A program made the position numbers and the translations under genes. A stretch of DNA of 64,000 nucleotides from Onthophagus taurus (taxonomy: Eukaryota > Arthropoda > Insecta > Coleoptera > Scarabaeidae), in assembly GCF_036711975.1 (NCBI RefSeq), contig NC_091967.1, forward strand, positions 8,618,001-8,682,000, read 5' to 3'. Below, one piece after another: positions 26,001 through 37,115 of this stretch (the first letter of the stretch is position 1; each line of letters begins with the position of its first letter). Below the pieces are notes generated by a model. It saw only the letters and a list, made by a program, of their open reading frames with translations. It ran no database searches and was not told the DNA's origin.

Positions 26001-29000
26001 AAAAAGGGCTGCTACATCCCAGCGTCACTTTAACAGTCTATTAAGATGGCTAAACACGAATGTTTTTCGTTCTAGTTGACTCTAACTTAGTTTCAATAAA
26101 AATTTTCAACAATCTAGCGTTGAATAACAATTAAATACTAATCTGAAGACGTATGGCTAAATCCGAAAGTTTCTAGGTCTAGTGTTAGTTCTAGACTAGC
26201 ACTATCACTAGAACTAACACAAGACCTAAAACTAGAATTATTCGGGTTTAGCCGTCTTGAGAGACGTGCGGCTAAATCCGAATGTTTCTAGTTCTTGGTC
26301 TAGTGTTAGTTCTAGCACTATCACTAGAACTAACACAAGACCTAGAACTAGAATCATTCGGGTTTGGCCGTCGCGAGAGACGTGCGGCTAAATCCGAATG
26401 TTTCTAGTTCTTGTTCTAGTGTTAGTTCTAGTATTGCACTAACACTATCACTAGAACTAACACAAGACCTAGAACTAGAATCATTCGGGTTTAGCCGTCT
26501 TGAGAGACGTGCGGCTAAATCCGAATGTTTCTAGTTCTTGTTCTAGTGTTAGTTCTAGTATTGCACTAGCACTATCACTAGAACTAACACAAGACCTAGA
26601 ACTAGAATCATTCAGGTTTAGCCGTCTTGAGAGACGTGCGGCTAAATCCGAATGTTTCTAGTTCTAGGTCTAATGTTAGTTCTGCTTTTAGTTCATGAAA
26701 ATTATGCAACAATCTAGCGCTGAATAACAAATAAAACTAGAACTAACCCTGAAGCTAGAACTTAAAACATTGGGGTTTAACCGTGCGTTAAATTACAACT
26801 GATTTTTTAGTTGGTACCACTTATTATTAATTATGACACATGATTAAAATGTCATTAATGACATCTCAAAATCAATTTAATTATAAAACTATAATTTTTT
26901 TAGTTTCTTCAACTGGAAATCCAATTGAATGTCTTCATGAAGAAACAACATCACCACACTCATGGTCGAGTATAGCAGAAGAACGTTTAGAATGTTCAAC
27001 ATGGGACGCGGAATACATTCAACATTGGTTAAGATTAGATGAAACTCGCACAACTCTCCAACAACACCGCGATTTATTTGAATTAGAATACGATCGAACT
27101 GAATTGGAAGATTGGAGTTTATCGTTATCAAACGATGATATAAGAGAAAATTGGAAAAGAGATGCTACGACTCCGGGTCAAATTTCTTTAGCGACTTTAC
27201 CGAGTATCCAAGAAAATAATACTTTAGAATTAGAGGAAGATTCGAACGAGTGTTTATGGAATAATCCGAGTTATTTAATGGATAAGGAAGGTCATGAAAT
27301 CGTAACTTTATTAATGGATAATGGAAATACAGAGAAACAATGGCCTTACGCTATCAATAATCACGTTAATGGGGTTCAAAATTCGCCTGATAATAGTTGG
27401 AGTAGTGGTGGGTCTGATTGTTGTCCATCTCACGAACCGGAAACTTGTTCGAAACGATCATCGGCGGCTTTAAGTGGGTGTAGTGATGATACGGGGGAAT
27501 TACCGATGATCGGAACTGATTTTACTAGAGATTTTTATAGACTGGTTAAATTTGAAAGTACGAAAAGCTTAGCTTCGACGTCTTCGAGGAGTCTTGGGGG
27601 TGCTTTATCAGAAGCAGGGGATAGAGATACAGCATTACAAAACGTTTTAACATTTATAGCGGAACAACAAAAATACGTAACTCAACAAAGAGATAATTCA
27701 TCAACGACAGTTAGTGAAATCACCAAAGAATTTAACATTGAAGCTCCTCCTCAAGAAAGAGACGAAATTAAATTAGATTGTGATTATATTAGTAATAAAT
27801 CAAGTTCGACGAATTCGGAACTATCAAAAATTTCCGACGAAGAAAACGTTATTACAGTTGAATGTAAAAACGAACAAAATTTAAATCCAATTGATGTAGA
27901 AATAAAAGGTAATTAATTAACTATATTTAAAATATTAAATTAAAATGTATTTTATTTTTAAGATGTGATGTACGCTGAAGAAATATGTTTAGTAACTCCC
28001 ATAGATATTGAAAGTGAAAATTGTTCAAATTTAAGTGAACAACCCGTTGATATTTGTAGTAGTGTAAGTGTTGAAATAATGGGTAGAGAAAAAAACGAAG
28101 AATTCAACGATTTAATAGAAAACGATTCCTCTTCACTCAACGAATTGATAAACGATCTAACTAATAGCGATACAACTAACAACATGAGCGAATCGATGAC
28201 TTCTTCAAACAGCACACCCGATACTGTAATTTCAAAGATACCCAGAAGAAAATATTTGCCGTCGAAAATCCCGGTCAGTCCAGCTAAAAACGTTGAATCT
28301 AATAGTAATAAAATAAAAAGCAAAATTCCGGCTAAAAATTCGAAAATTTCGCGTCCAAAAACTCCGGCCCAGAAACAAAAATTAATTAAAATTGAAAATG
28401 ATATTCATCAAGCGAAACAGCATGTAATAACGGCGGAAAAGCTGCCTCAACCGACATCGGGGGTTATTAGTAATATTATTGATGGCCCCCCGCATCGAGC
28501 CGTTAGTTTTCACGAACGAGCCACCTCCAAAGATGTTATTGATGAATTAAATCGTATGATAAAAAATGGGGAAGAAGGCGAAGCGATTGAGAATGTTAAT
28601 GTTACAATGGATGAGGCGTGTAGACCTACAGGGTGGGTTCATGTCGAACAGCAAGAAGTTGATTTAAATGATCCAAAGGTAAAATTTTTAATGTAGATTT
28701 AACTTTTCGTTATTGAGGAGTGTTTGGCAAATAACCAGATATATAGAGTGTTTGATTTTAGCTATCACAATACATATCTTGATTATTGTTGGAGATATGA
28801 TAAAATGTTTCTTCACACTTAATATTGCATTATCTGTCATGTTCAAAAAAACAATTGAGCATTAAATGTGTTACATAAATAGTTATCTTCAATTCAAACC
28901 ACAAATTTATATTTAAAAAGCAAATGACAAAAAACAAATAAAACTATAATATGAACAAAATATAACAATAAATTAACAAGTAGACTAAGCAATAATAGTA

Positions 29001-31128
29001 TACAATTAGTTCTAGTTTCAATTCAAGAAAAATATACAACAATCTAGCGCTAAATAACAATCAGGCCTTTACCCATAATCGAATAGAAAGACCGTCATTA
29101 AAAAATCGATAAACTATGTAAAAATAGAAGGATTGGCAACATTTCCAGATCCTAAAATTGTTTAATTTTTGCAATAATTAATATTAAAATTCAAAATCCC
29201 CTCTATAAAAGCTTTGGTGACGTTTACGAGGTTTTCGCGTAAGATCAAAAAATCTGCATTCCCAAAATTAACGTGGATTGTCTATATCCCAGAAGAAATC
29301 ATTTTTGCTATTAGAAATTCTGTTATTACTGAAATTAGATTCATCTCTCAAAAGTATTCAGTTCAATACATTTAAATTGCTGTTCAGTCAATTACAAAAT
29401 ATCACTCTTCTGTCAAAATCACAAATTTGTTTCATCGCTTACTATTTTGAATAAAGCTATGATCTAAGTAAACGTATATTTGCTGTTAATAACATTGTGC
29501 ATTTGCGTTCATTGTTAGACATAGGCCTCACCTATTCTGTTCCATTCGATTTTTTTCTGTGTTGTCTGAATCCAATTGTTGGTTATTCTTTTGACATCGT
29601 CAGTATCGACCTCTCCAGCTTTCTTTGCGTTACTTTGAGCATCATAACCGGAAGCACGCATTGATTGAAAGCCTTCTTTTTCAAATGTATAGGAATATCG
29701 CTCTTGACGATATCTCTAAGTGATCCAGAAGAAGATGCTTTTGTTCAGTTCGTTTGTTTGACTATCTCTCAATACACGAACCTCATGGCCAAGATATACA
29801 TAGCTGTCAACCCTCTCAAACTCATTATCTCCAATGTTGATGTTAGAGCTGCAAACAAGATTTGTTATAAATTTTGATTTCTTCATATTGATATTTAGCC
29901 CGACTCTTGCACACATTTCCTGTAAGTCGTTCAGCATCAGTTTCATCTCTCCGCGTAGCAATTTACTTAGGTATTTGCCATCGATGTTTATGCCTTATCG
30001 GGTCCAATCCAGTTGTTTAAATGCGCTCTCCAGGACTATAATGAACAATTTGGGGAACATTGTATCGCCTTGTCTTATCCCACGCACAATTAATAACACT
30101 TTATCACATTTCCAACAGTAATTGAGATATCTGGTATGACAGCTAAAATCAAACACACTGTATTTGGGGGTTGATATCTCAGCAGCCATTCTATGAAATA
30201 ATCTAAAAATTGGCAATCAAATGGTGGCTGCGATTCTAAACTGAAGAGCCATTAGTTTATGTCTAATAAAGAATTATTAATATTGATTGTTGTAATTTTT
30301 GTAATTTAGGCTAGAGCAAACATTTTAGACATAATGATGACGTCCGTTTCGAGTGATTCATCACCAACATCATCTTGTGGGGGAAGTGTTACAAGCGAAT
30401 CAACAGAAGAACCTCCTGATTACGGCCAATTACATAGAATACATCGATTTCATCGACAAAAAAAAGGTACTTTATTTAATTTAATTATAATATGTGTTAA
30501 CTCTTTTAGTTGATGTAGTAGTTTTTGTTGTTGATTTGGATTTTTAATAATAATAATAATTGTTGCATGTTTGTTTAACCATAAATCCTAACGGTTTATT
30601 ACTTTCTGGTGGAGGTTGATACGTTTAAATCCCTAAATTGTTAGTTAAATAAATCGACGAATTTAATCGAAAAAAATCCTTTTTCTTTCCTGCATTTTAA
30701 AAATAACTTTGTATGCTATTAAAAATCCTTTCCTTTTATTATTATTTCTTATTTATTTATTATTTTATTCAAAATTGATTGAAATTTCTTGTATTTTCAT
30801 CAACAATTTGTGGGGGTTTAAGCGTCATCAACGTGTACTCCAATCACGGAAACGGCAGTTTGAATCGAGGCCCTTCCTTGTAGCACACGCAGCCAGACCG
30901 GAAATGATGGCGGTCGTTAGAGCTTCGATGCCACCAGCTCGACCTTCAATAATTGGTCGGCCGGATTTTTTTGTGCGTTACGGTGAGAAGGAACGTGAAG
31001 CGGTCGCTAGTTTTGATTTTCTCGATGAATTAACAACGACGAGTAGCAGTTGTTGTTCCGTTGAAGAGGATTCTTTGCCAATCGATGAAGTTATATTCAA
31101 TAATAATAAAACTGAAAGCGTTGTGTAA
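14015..31128 (+). CDS. NCKAP5/NCKAP5L-family protein, 5'-incomplete
   Basis: Eight exons join in phase: 14015-14148, 19423-19513, 24628-24846, 24922-25975, 26904-27908, 27963-28678, 30310-30466 and 30884-31128, giving 1206 residues with no true start seen. Residues 1-75 are coiled-coil. Residues 76-148, with the core YERCLDDVANQVVKALLAQK followed by LREE and an E-x-QNRAL segment, match the most conserved block of vertebrate NCKAP5 and NCKAP5L (Cep169), which are centrosomal, microtubule plus-end-associated proteins. The rest is low-complexity and Ser-rich. Three SKIP motifs at residues 925, 935 and 954, in a basic Ser/Pro-rich tract, fit the SxIP EB1-binding consensus. The human proteins have about 100 residues before the first block, so upstream exons are probably missing. 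A short in-phase ATG exon at 13916-13948 is a possible alternative start. The last acceptor, 30884, is chosen by phase and its pyrimidine tract and is less certain. The introns hold CTAG repeats and LINE fragments. Confidence 0.8.
14149..19422 (+). other. Large NCKAP5-like intron
   Basis: A 5.3-kb intron between donor AG|GTAAAG and acceptor TTTTCAG|A. It contains CTAG locus e (15355-15760) and otherwise AT-rich sequence. Open frames at 16459-16704 and 18480-18776 lack domains. The stretch 18540-18780, with many CA-rich words and an AATAAA at about 18756, might be an LTR fragment, but no second LTR or primer-binding site was found. Confidence 0.6.
15355..15760. repeat. CTAG-rich palindromic repeat, locus e
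   Basis: Two to three palindromic CTAG units with the GTTTAACC/GTTTAGAC hinge blocks. The end module appears in reverse orientation (TTATTCAGCGCTAGATTGTTG near 15546). It lies within the first long intron of the NCKAP5-like gene. Confidence 0.85.
20427..20785. repeat. CTAG-rich repeat, locus f, with the same flanks as locus d
   Basis: The left flank (TATAACACGCAATATATGAATG and CATAGTTAC) and right flank (ATTGCATTTTAAGTAAAATTCA then CTGTA) match those of 12955-13770. The core 20478-20740 has one main palindromic unit. Loci d and f are therefore two copies of one composite element. Confidence 0.75.
22640..23215 (+). pseudogene. LINE reverse-transcriptase C-terminal remnant (RTE-like)
   Basis: The + strand translation from about 22970 reads GCTLRDHKRGEDIREHCGIQ, then DIV, a stop, and W-S-R-T-R-R-R-AWRGHIERM with RLPKIARD. 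This has the typical form of the C-terminal tail of insect endonuclease/reverse-transcriptase LINEs (DH.R.EDIR, W..HI.RM, RW motifs). In-frame stops and frame changes show it is dead. The preceding 300 bp are more decayed but in the same sense. It sits in sense orientation inside an NCKAP5-like intron. Confidence 0.65.
23453..23761. mobile_element. Short element with about 33-bp terminal inverted repeats
   Basis: The left end GTCCGTAAAGTGCATTGTAC and the reverse complement of the right end GTCCGTAAAGTGTATTCTAC agree over about 33 bp, continuing CAGGTTG(A/G)CCAGA. The 309-bp body has no coding capacity. The 11-bp word CATTGTACCAA lies directly outside both ends (23442-23452 and 23762-23772), so it is either the target duplication or part of the element. 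Confidence 0.65.
26035..26800. repeat. CTAG-rich palindromic repeat array, locus g
   Basis: The largest array in the window. The word CACTATCACTAGAACTAACA starts at about 26200, 26316, 26443 and 26570, a spacing of 116, 127 and 127 bp. Units alternate with the GTCTTGAGAGACGTGCGG hinge. End modules (CAACAATCTAGCG) are present at about 26108 and 26711. It begins just 60 bp after a donor site of the NCKAP5-like gene, so the readthrough frame past that exon runs into it. Confidence 0.9.
28995..29065. repeat. CTAG-repeat end-module remnant, locus h
   Basis: Only the TTAGTTCTAGTTTCAATTCA segment and the ACAACAATCTAGCGCTAAAT module remain. A truncated copy in an NCKAP5-like intron. Confidence 0.7.
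29515..30216 (-). pseudogene. RTE-clade LINE fragment, antisense in intron
   Basis: On the minus strand, an upstream piece near 30120-30000 contains RGIRQGDTM-PKLF and LDW motifs. A second piece at 29961-29716 contains MCARVGLNINMKKSKF and the Y-V-YLGHE motif. Remnants at 29690-29520 read QCVLPVM, TQRKLERS and W-I-Q--Q-K-IEW--IGEAYV. This order (RT palm, thumb, C-terminal tail) is that of RTE/BovB-type insect LINEs. Stops and frameshifts show decay. It is inserted antisense between exons of the NCKAP5-like gene. Confidence 0.75.
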
Positions 31129-31434
31129 CAAAAAAAAATATCTTCAGTAGAAAATCAAAAAGAAATGATTAAAAATTAATAAAAACGTGAATGTGTACCT
31201 ATTTAAAGAGAATTAAAAAAAATTAAAAAAATAACTTTCTTTTTTGTTGTATTTTTTGAATTATTATTTACAATGCAGTATTTTTATTTTTTATGATTTT
31301 TTTAAGTTAGGGTTAAATTATTATGAGATAACTTATTTTTTTAAAGTTAATTAATTTTTTTTTTATTGTTTATGACTTTAATATGAAATACATAAAAGAA
31401 TAGTGATATTGTCTTTTGCATATGTCTAATTGTG

Positions 31435-31440
31435 AATAAA
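31435..31440 (+). terminator. Poly(A) signal of the NCKAP5-like gene
   Basis: AATAAA about 305 bp after the stop codon, followed by a T-rich stretch. It is the first canonical hexamer in an AT-rich 3' UTR, so it is a plausible but not exclusive cleavage signal. Confidence 0.5.
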
Positions 31441-32840
31441 ATATGTTAAAGACCCTTCCTTTGTACATAAATCTTTTATTTATCGACGAAGAAAAAATTA
31501 ATTACAACTAATTACTCTATTTCATTTAAAAATTAAAAGGATAAAATCAACTTTATCCATTTTGTTTTTAAATTAAATATAACAAAAAACTTTTAGAACT
31601 TTTTTTCAATCGAAATTAAGTTTTTTTTTATTAAACACTACTTGTAATATATTGATATATATATCTATATATCGTGTTAAAACAAGTGTATACCTTTAAA
31701 ATCATTTATGTTCCGTACTATTTTTTAAAATCGTTCTCTTATTAGTCGAGAGTTTTTTTGTGGTACTTAAAATAAAAGAAAATTGTAATCAAAATCATTG
31801 TTTAGAAAGAATGAGAAATAAAATCAAACATTATCATGATGATTTTTTAAATTAAAACGAATTATTAGTTCTTAAAATAAAGAAAATCGTAAAAACACGT
31901 TTTTTTTGTTGTGATAATTAAATAAAAAGTAAACGTTTTCTTGTACATTAATTGAGAATTAATTTTTTACTTAACCTTGTTATTTATATTCGTTTTTCTT
32001 TTGAAGAAGAAACATCTCCCTTTTTTCTCTCAATTTTTGTGTATTATACGTGTGTAGAGTGATGTATTTTTATATAGGCTTACTTACATACATAATATAT
32101 TTAGTACAAAACCTAGAAAATAAATAATATTCAATAAAATAGTTGTGTTGTTTAATTTTAATGGTTCTCTTAAAATCTCTAAAAAAGATTGAAAGAGGAG
32201 GGTAGAGACTCACCGAAGTACGGACTATGGCCAGAGATAGGAAGATGTATAATAAGATGGATCCAAAACCCAACATCGTAAGGTGTAAATAGGGGCAAGA
32301 GAACGAAGAGAAGCTTTATTATCATGTTAATTGATATAACACAAGATTTAAAAAGAAATTGATCAAGATCTCAGGAGCCGGTATGTCAAATCCGGTTCAA
32401 ACAAAAGAAAAATCACTTACCTTATCGTTTAACGTCGTTATCGTTTTCCTACTCCAAATAGGCGGCGTTTTCTTTTTTAAAAAAGTTTCCTTTCTTCGTT
32501 TTTATTTCTTTTTTCCAATTAATTTAACATTTTAACCGTTTTTGTATAATTTTCACTTGACTTTATTTTATTTTTCTCGGTGTACCCAATTTCGACGGCG
32601 ACTCGTTCGTGTCCAAACAGCATCTCTTTTTGCGCGTCGTTTTTTGCACACGCTTTTGTTATTCTTTTATTTTAAAAAATTATCCCTTCTGATTGGTCGA
32701 TTAAATAGTTTCAAAAACTAGTTACCCGGTGTTTTCTAATTATGGAATATACAGGGTCTTAATGTCGATTTAATATACAGGGTCTTCGAAATTATATATT
32801 TTCATTTGTAAACAAAACTTACCACTCATTTTTTTTTTGT

Positions 32841-33130
32841 AAAACTAACCTTACTTAACATTTCTTCACGGTTTAATTAACATTTCAAAAGAAAACTAAA
32901 TTTACTCAATATTCCTTAATGGTATAATTGACATTACAAAAGAAAGCTAACCTTACTCAACACTTCTTCACGGTTTAATTAACGTTTCAAAAGAAAACTA
33001 ACCTAGCTCAACATTCTTTCACGGTATGATTGAATTACAAAAAAAAAACTAACTTAACATTCTTTTGTGGGATGATTAGCATTTGTAAACAAAACTAACC
33101 TAATCCAATGCAACATTCTAACTAAAACTA
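32841..33130 (+). repeat. 52-bp minisatellite, about five copies
   Basis: The phrase AAACTAACCTTACTCAACAT followed by TTCTTCACGGTTTAATTAAC and ATTTCAAAAG recurs at about 32841, 32893, 32945, 32996 and 33048 with substitutions, giving a period near 52 bp. No coding capacity. Confidence 0.75.
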
Positions 33131-34968
33131 GTCTAAATCATTTTGCAGAGTGTGGAGCGCAAGCTGAGATTCATAAAGCTTTAGCTCTGAACTGTTGACG
33201 AATGAATTTTATTTATATCAAAATTTGTGTCGCCATCTCGTATCCACTAATACATTCTATTATAACTTCAACTCTTTACAAAAGATGTCGTTAATATTGT
33301 TTAAGATTTAAAATTTATTAATATCAGTGAATATAATTAAGATGTGTATAAATATATCTAGAAATGCCTATTTAATGATATAACAAATAAAAACTATTTT
33401 TGAAAACTTTATATTTTTATTATACATGAAACTGTTACAATTTGAGTAACACTACAAATAATGAACATATTGAAATCACGAGAACCTAAATAACAATAAA
33501 ATTATAATAAATTGAAGAGATAAGAGGACCTATCCGAAAACTAAAAAGAAACGAGAAAACGATATCCCTTTTTCGGAACGTTCCTAACTAATAATAATAA
33601 TGAAATAAATCTATTGCAAAATAACTCGTAAAATTTGATATTTGTATTTTATTTCTTAAGTTTGTTTAGAATTCGACGAATGAAACAAAGAAAACTATAT
33701 ACACCGGAAACGATCTCCTTATTATGTTCCTTTACATCTTTCATCTTCAAAAAAACCCGGATTATTATTTTTTCTTTTTATCCTTAATACTTTCAGATCT
33801 CAAAAACATTTTCTTCCACATAACTTCATAATTTACTAAGATGACTAAAAATCATCATCATTCACGAGTTTTACAAACAGATCCCCGTTACATGATATAC
33901 ACATATTAATATATGTAGTTTTTAGACACTAATTCTTCGTACATTTTGTGTTTTTTTTTGTATTATTTTTTAATCCGGGTAAGTAGCTTAACGTCAAAAT
34001 GAAACGTAAAAAAAATTGCGTTTTACTTTAATAATATTTTTTTATTGATATAATAATATACAGAGGAAGGGTGATTTTTGTTTTAAATGAACACACTGTA
34101 TATTATAAATTATTAATAATTATAATAATAACGTAATTGCGAAAAGAAATGATTTAAAAATAAATTTTATTTGTGTAAAATCTTTTTTTGTTTTTTCTTT
34201 TTTTTTTGAAATTCTTTCTCCAAGTCGGCATCTTTCTTTCTTCTTTTTATTACCGTTTTAATCTTAATAGTATATGTACAAGTAGAACTCTTCAAAAATT
34301 TACAACAACCATTCTAATTTCGAAATATTCATCATTACTTCTTTTATTACGATTAAATTTTATTTAATTTTTATTTTTTAACGCACTTTATTAACACAAA
34401 ATAATTGAAATGTATCATTAAAGTTAATTAGTTAACAAAGTGCATTAAAAAATTATTGCATTATATCCAATTAATTGTTTTTAATGAATAATATGTGATA
34501 TAAATGAAGATGTACTACTCACAACACAAAAAAATTTCGGACAGAGACTTCATCATTATTTTTATTTCATCATCATCACTTGGTTTTTCTTTTCTAATTT
34601 TTAATAATATTTAGTAATTATACCCTTCCTTATTTACTCACACGCAATTTATTTTATTTTATTTCATAACTTTTTAATTATTTTTGTATCCTCTCATTTG
34701 TTAATGTTAACTTCGCGTTATGACAGTAGTAATAATTGTTTTCTTTTAATCGCTAAATCTTAAAAACTAGAATAATATTAAATAGTACAGCCAGACTTGT
34801 AGAAAACATTCTCACGGAACTTTCAAACTCAAAAAAAAATCAAAGAAAAAAAAACTTGGTTGTCTGTTTACCCATTTTTTTCTTTTTTAATATAATAATT
34901 CGTAATATTAATAATTATACTCTTTCACACGTTACACTCGCTTATATTCGGTTTTATTTGAGAGTGCG

Positions 34969-35005
34969 GACGTCGCCAAGGACTTCAGTGGGGGAGGGCG
35001 ACGTC
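34969..35005. repeat. Nine-bp stem-loop GACGTCGCC/GGCGACGTC
   Basis: Perfect arms at 34969-34977 and 34997-35005 enclose a 19-nt GC-rich loop, within an otherwise AT-rich region downstream of the kinase gene. It could be an RNA hairpin in a 3' UTR. Function unknown. Confidence 0.5.
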
Positions 35006-35849
35006 TCAAACACCCCCAAAAACAAAATAATTATAAAATAACTAATATTTAAATTTGTTAATTATGTAATAGTAATAATTATTAATGTTATTTTAATAAT
35101 TAAGCGGGCTGGCGGCGCGCTTGATCAGAACACGAAACAAAAAAACATGAAATTTAATTAAAGAAAAAAAAATCGTCGATTACGAAACTAAGTTTATATA
35201 ATTATATATTTATATATTTAATTTTTTTTTCTAAACAATGTAGTACACTCACCTCGTAAAATTGCGCATCAAAATCAAATTGAAACGATTTCATTTTTTA
35301 ACACATAATTTTACGAAATTTGTACCCGATTTACCATTTTTTTTCTTTGTAATTAAGTTTTTTTATCTAATTTTTTTACGTTTGTTAACTTTAAATTTTG
35401 TTTCTTTTATTATTAGATGAACGTGTTGTTGTTGGCTTTGTTGTCGACGGAGGGCGAGCCCTCTTCGTTCGGGGGACACCTCCACCATCGACAACAGCAC
35501 GCAAGTTTGCTCGCAATTTTGCGGACGACGACCCCTGCCGTTGAAGACGTGTTGACATTTGACTGTTGTTGCAGGCGTTGTTGAGTTGTATAGTGTTAGC
35601 GATTACCTGTAATTAATCCACTTAAAAAAAACAAAAAAAATTCTTCAGGAATATGTTTAAAGATTTTTACACATTTAACTTTTTAGTGATCTCTATAATT
35701 AAATTTAAAAGTTAACTTTTTTAAACCAGTGATTCCCAAACTGCTTTTATTACACAAGAACTCACGGTTTTGGACGTGAGCAACAAAATCTTATTTCTAA
35801 GGTAATTAGGGACGCTGAATCTGAATTTACAGTACATTTTTTAAGATTG

Positions 35850-35995
35850 ATTCTAGTTTTAGAGATATTTAATGAAGTTATGACGCACGGCTAAACCCGA
35901 TACTTTAAGTTTTAGTTTTACACTAGCACTATCACTAGAACTAACACAAGACCTAGAGTAGAATCATTCGAGTTTAGCCGTCTTGAGGGATGTGC
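35850..35995. repeat. CTAG-rich repeat fragment, locus i
   Basis: Contains GACGCACGGCTAAACCCGA, ACTAGCACTATCACTAGAAC and GTTTAGCCGTCTTGAGGGA. One palindromic unit, partly deleted. Confidence 0.8.
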
Positions 35996-36191
35996 CTTAC
36001 ATTTGGCAACTTTTAATTGTAATATTTTAGTTGCAATCAATGCTGCCAACACATTTCTTTTGAAAGATTGAGCCACATGTACACAAAGAAACCAACAAAA
36101 CACGTTATGTCGTTATATTTTTTTACAGTTGGTAACACAAAAAGTAACTAAAAAATTAACCATACTTTCAGCGCAAGTTCAAGAAATATAT

Positions 36192-36645
36192 AGGTGTCCG
36201 GAAATTGCATCCATATATATAAAAAAATGATTCTACAACAAAAATCATGAAGAAAAGTTTATATAAAGCCGAAAATGCTTCCTAATAGCGCTAGAGCGCT
36301 TTAAAGATGGCACTCAAGAAGTATTTTTTTAGCGTTATCTCAAAAACGGCAAGGTCTAGAATGCCGAAATTTGGTGTACATGGTTATTTTTACGTGACAA
36401 ATGTGATAATCAAAAGAAAAGAAATAAATAATTTATGGGGTCCAACATAATAGGTAGAGGGCCACATTTTTTTGTCTTCATTTTTTCTGCTATTTTCAAT
36501 GCATCAATCAATTCTGCGGAAAAAAATACATAAAAAAGGTACCACTTAAAGAATTGTGTAAAACCAGTCGTTTCCAAAAAAAAATGTATTAAACGATTCG
36601 CGGCACCTCTTTCAATATATAGACGCAATTTCCGGACACTCTGTA
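36192..36645. mobile_element. TIR element, about 454 bp
   Basis: The left end GTGTCCGGAAATTGCATCCA (from about 36194) and the reverse complement of the right end GTGTCCGGAAATTGCGTCTA (to about 36640) match over about 25 bp and are bordered by TA-rich sequence. The body has no intact transposase. Likely a non-autonomous DNA transposon. Confidence 0.7.
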
Positions 36646-36989
36646 TGTCCAAACCTATCATCTGCAAGTGCAAGACTTTACGTCAAACTCAATACGGAAG
36701 GTTCGAACCCTATCAGATGTATTCCGTTCCAAAACTGTACATAGACATTCAAAAATTGGAGTCTAAAAAACCACCATTAGGTAGTCCTATCTTGTGCTTA
36801 TGGATGCGAGACATGGATTATGACAGAGAGCGCAAAGGCTAAGCTGGAAATATTTGTAATGAGGAAAATCTTTTGTCCAATAAAGGCGAATAAAATATGG
36901 AGAAGGCGATACAATGTGAAACTTAACTATGTGTTCAAGGAAGCCCTTATTTATTTCAGAATTGGTTACGCTGCAAAGACTGCAATAAG

Positions 36990-37115
36990 ATAAATTTAGA
37001 ATGTCAAAAAAGCTCTTAAACAGCAGAATACAAGGCAAGAATCCAAGAGGGAGGCCACGAAAACGATGGGAGGACGAAGTGATGGTGGACGCACAACGAC
37101 TTATAAGCGTCAGAA
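36990..37115 (+). pseudogene. LINE reverse-transcriptase C-terminal remnant
   Basis: The + frame starting near 37019 reads NSRIQGKNPRGRPRKRWEDE followed by VMVDAQRL, the basic G-R-P-R-KRW tail seen at the end of many insect endonuclease/RT polyproteins. Upstream sequence back to about 36860 is frameshifted and only weakly similar. No intact gene. Confidence 0.55.

Noticed and set aside
36645-36842. 65-codon + frame beside a TIR element
   Set aside because: Not recognisable; probably decayed LINE sequence, so only the GRPRKRW tail further right was annotated.
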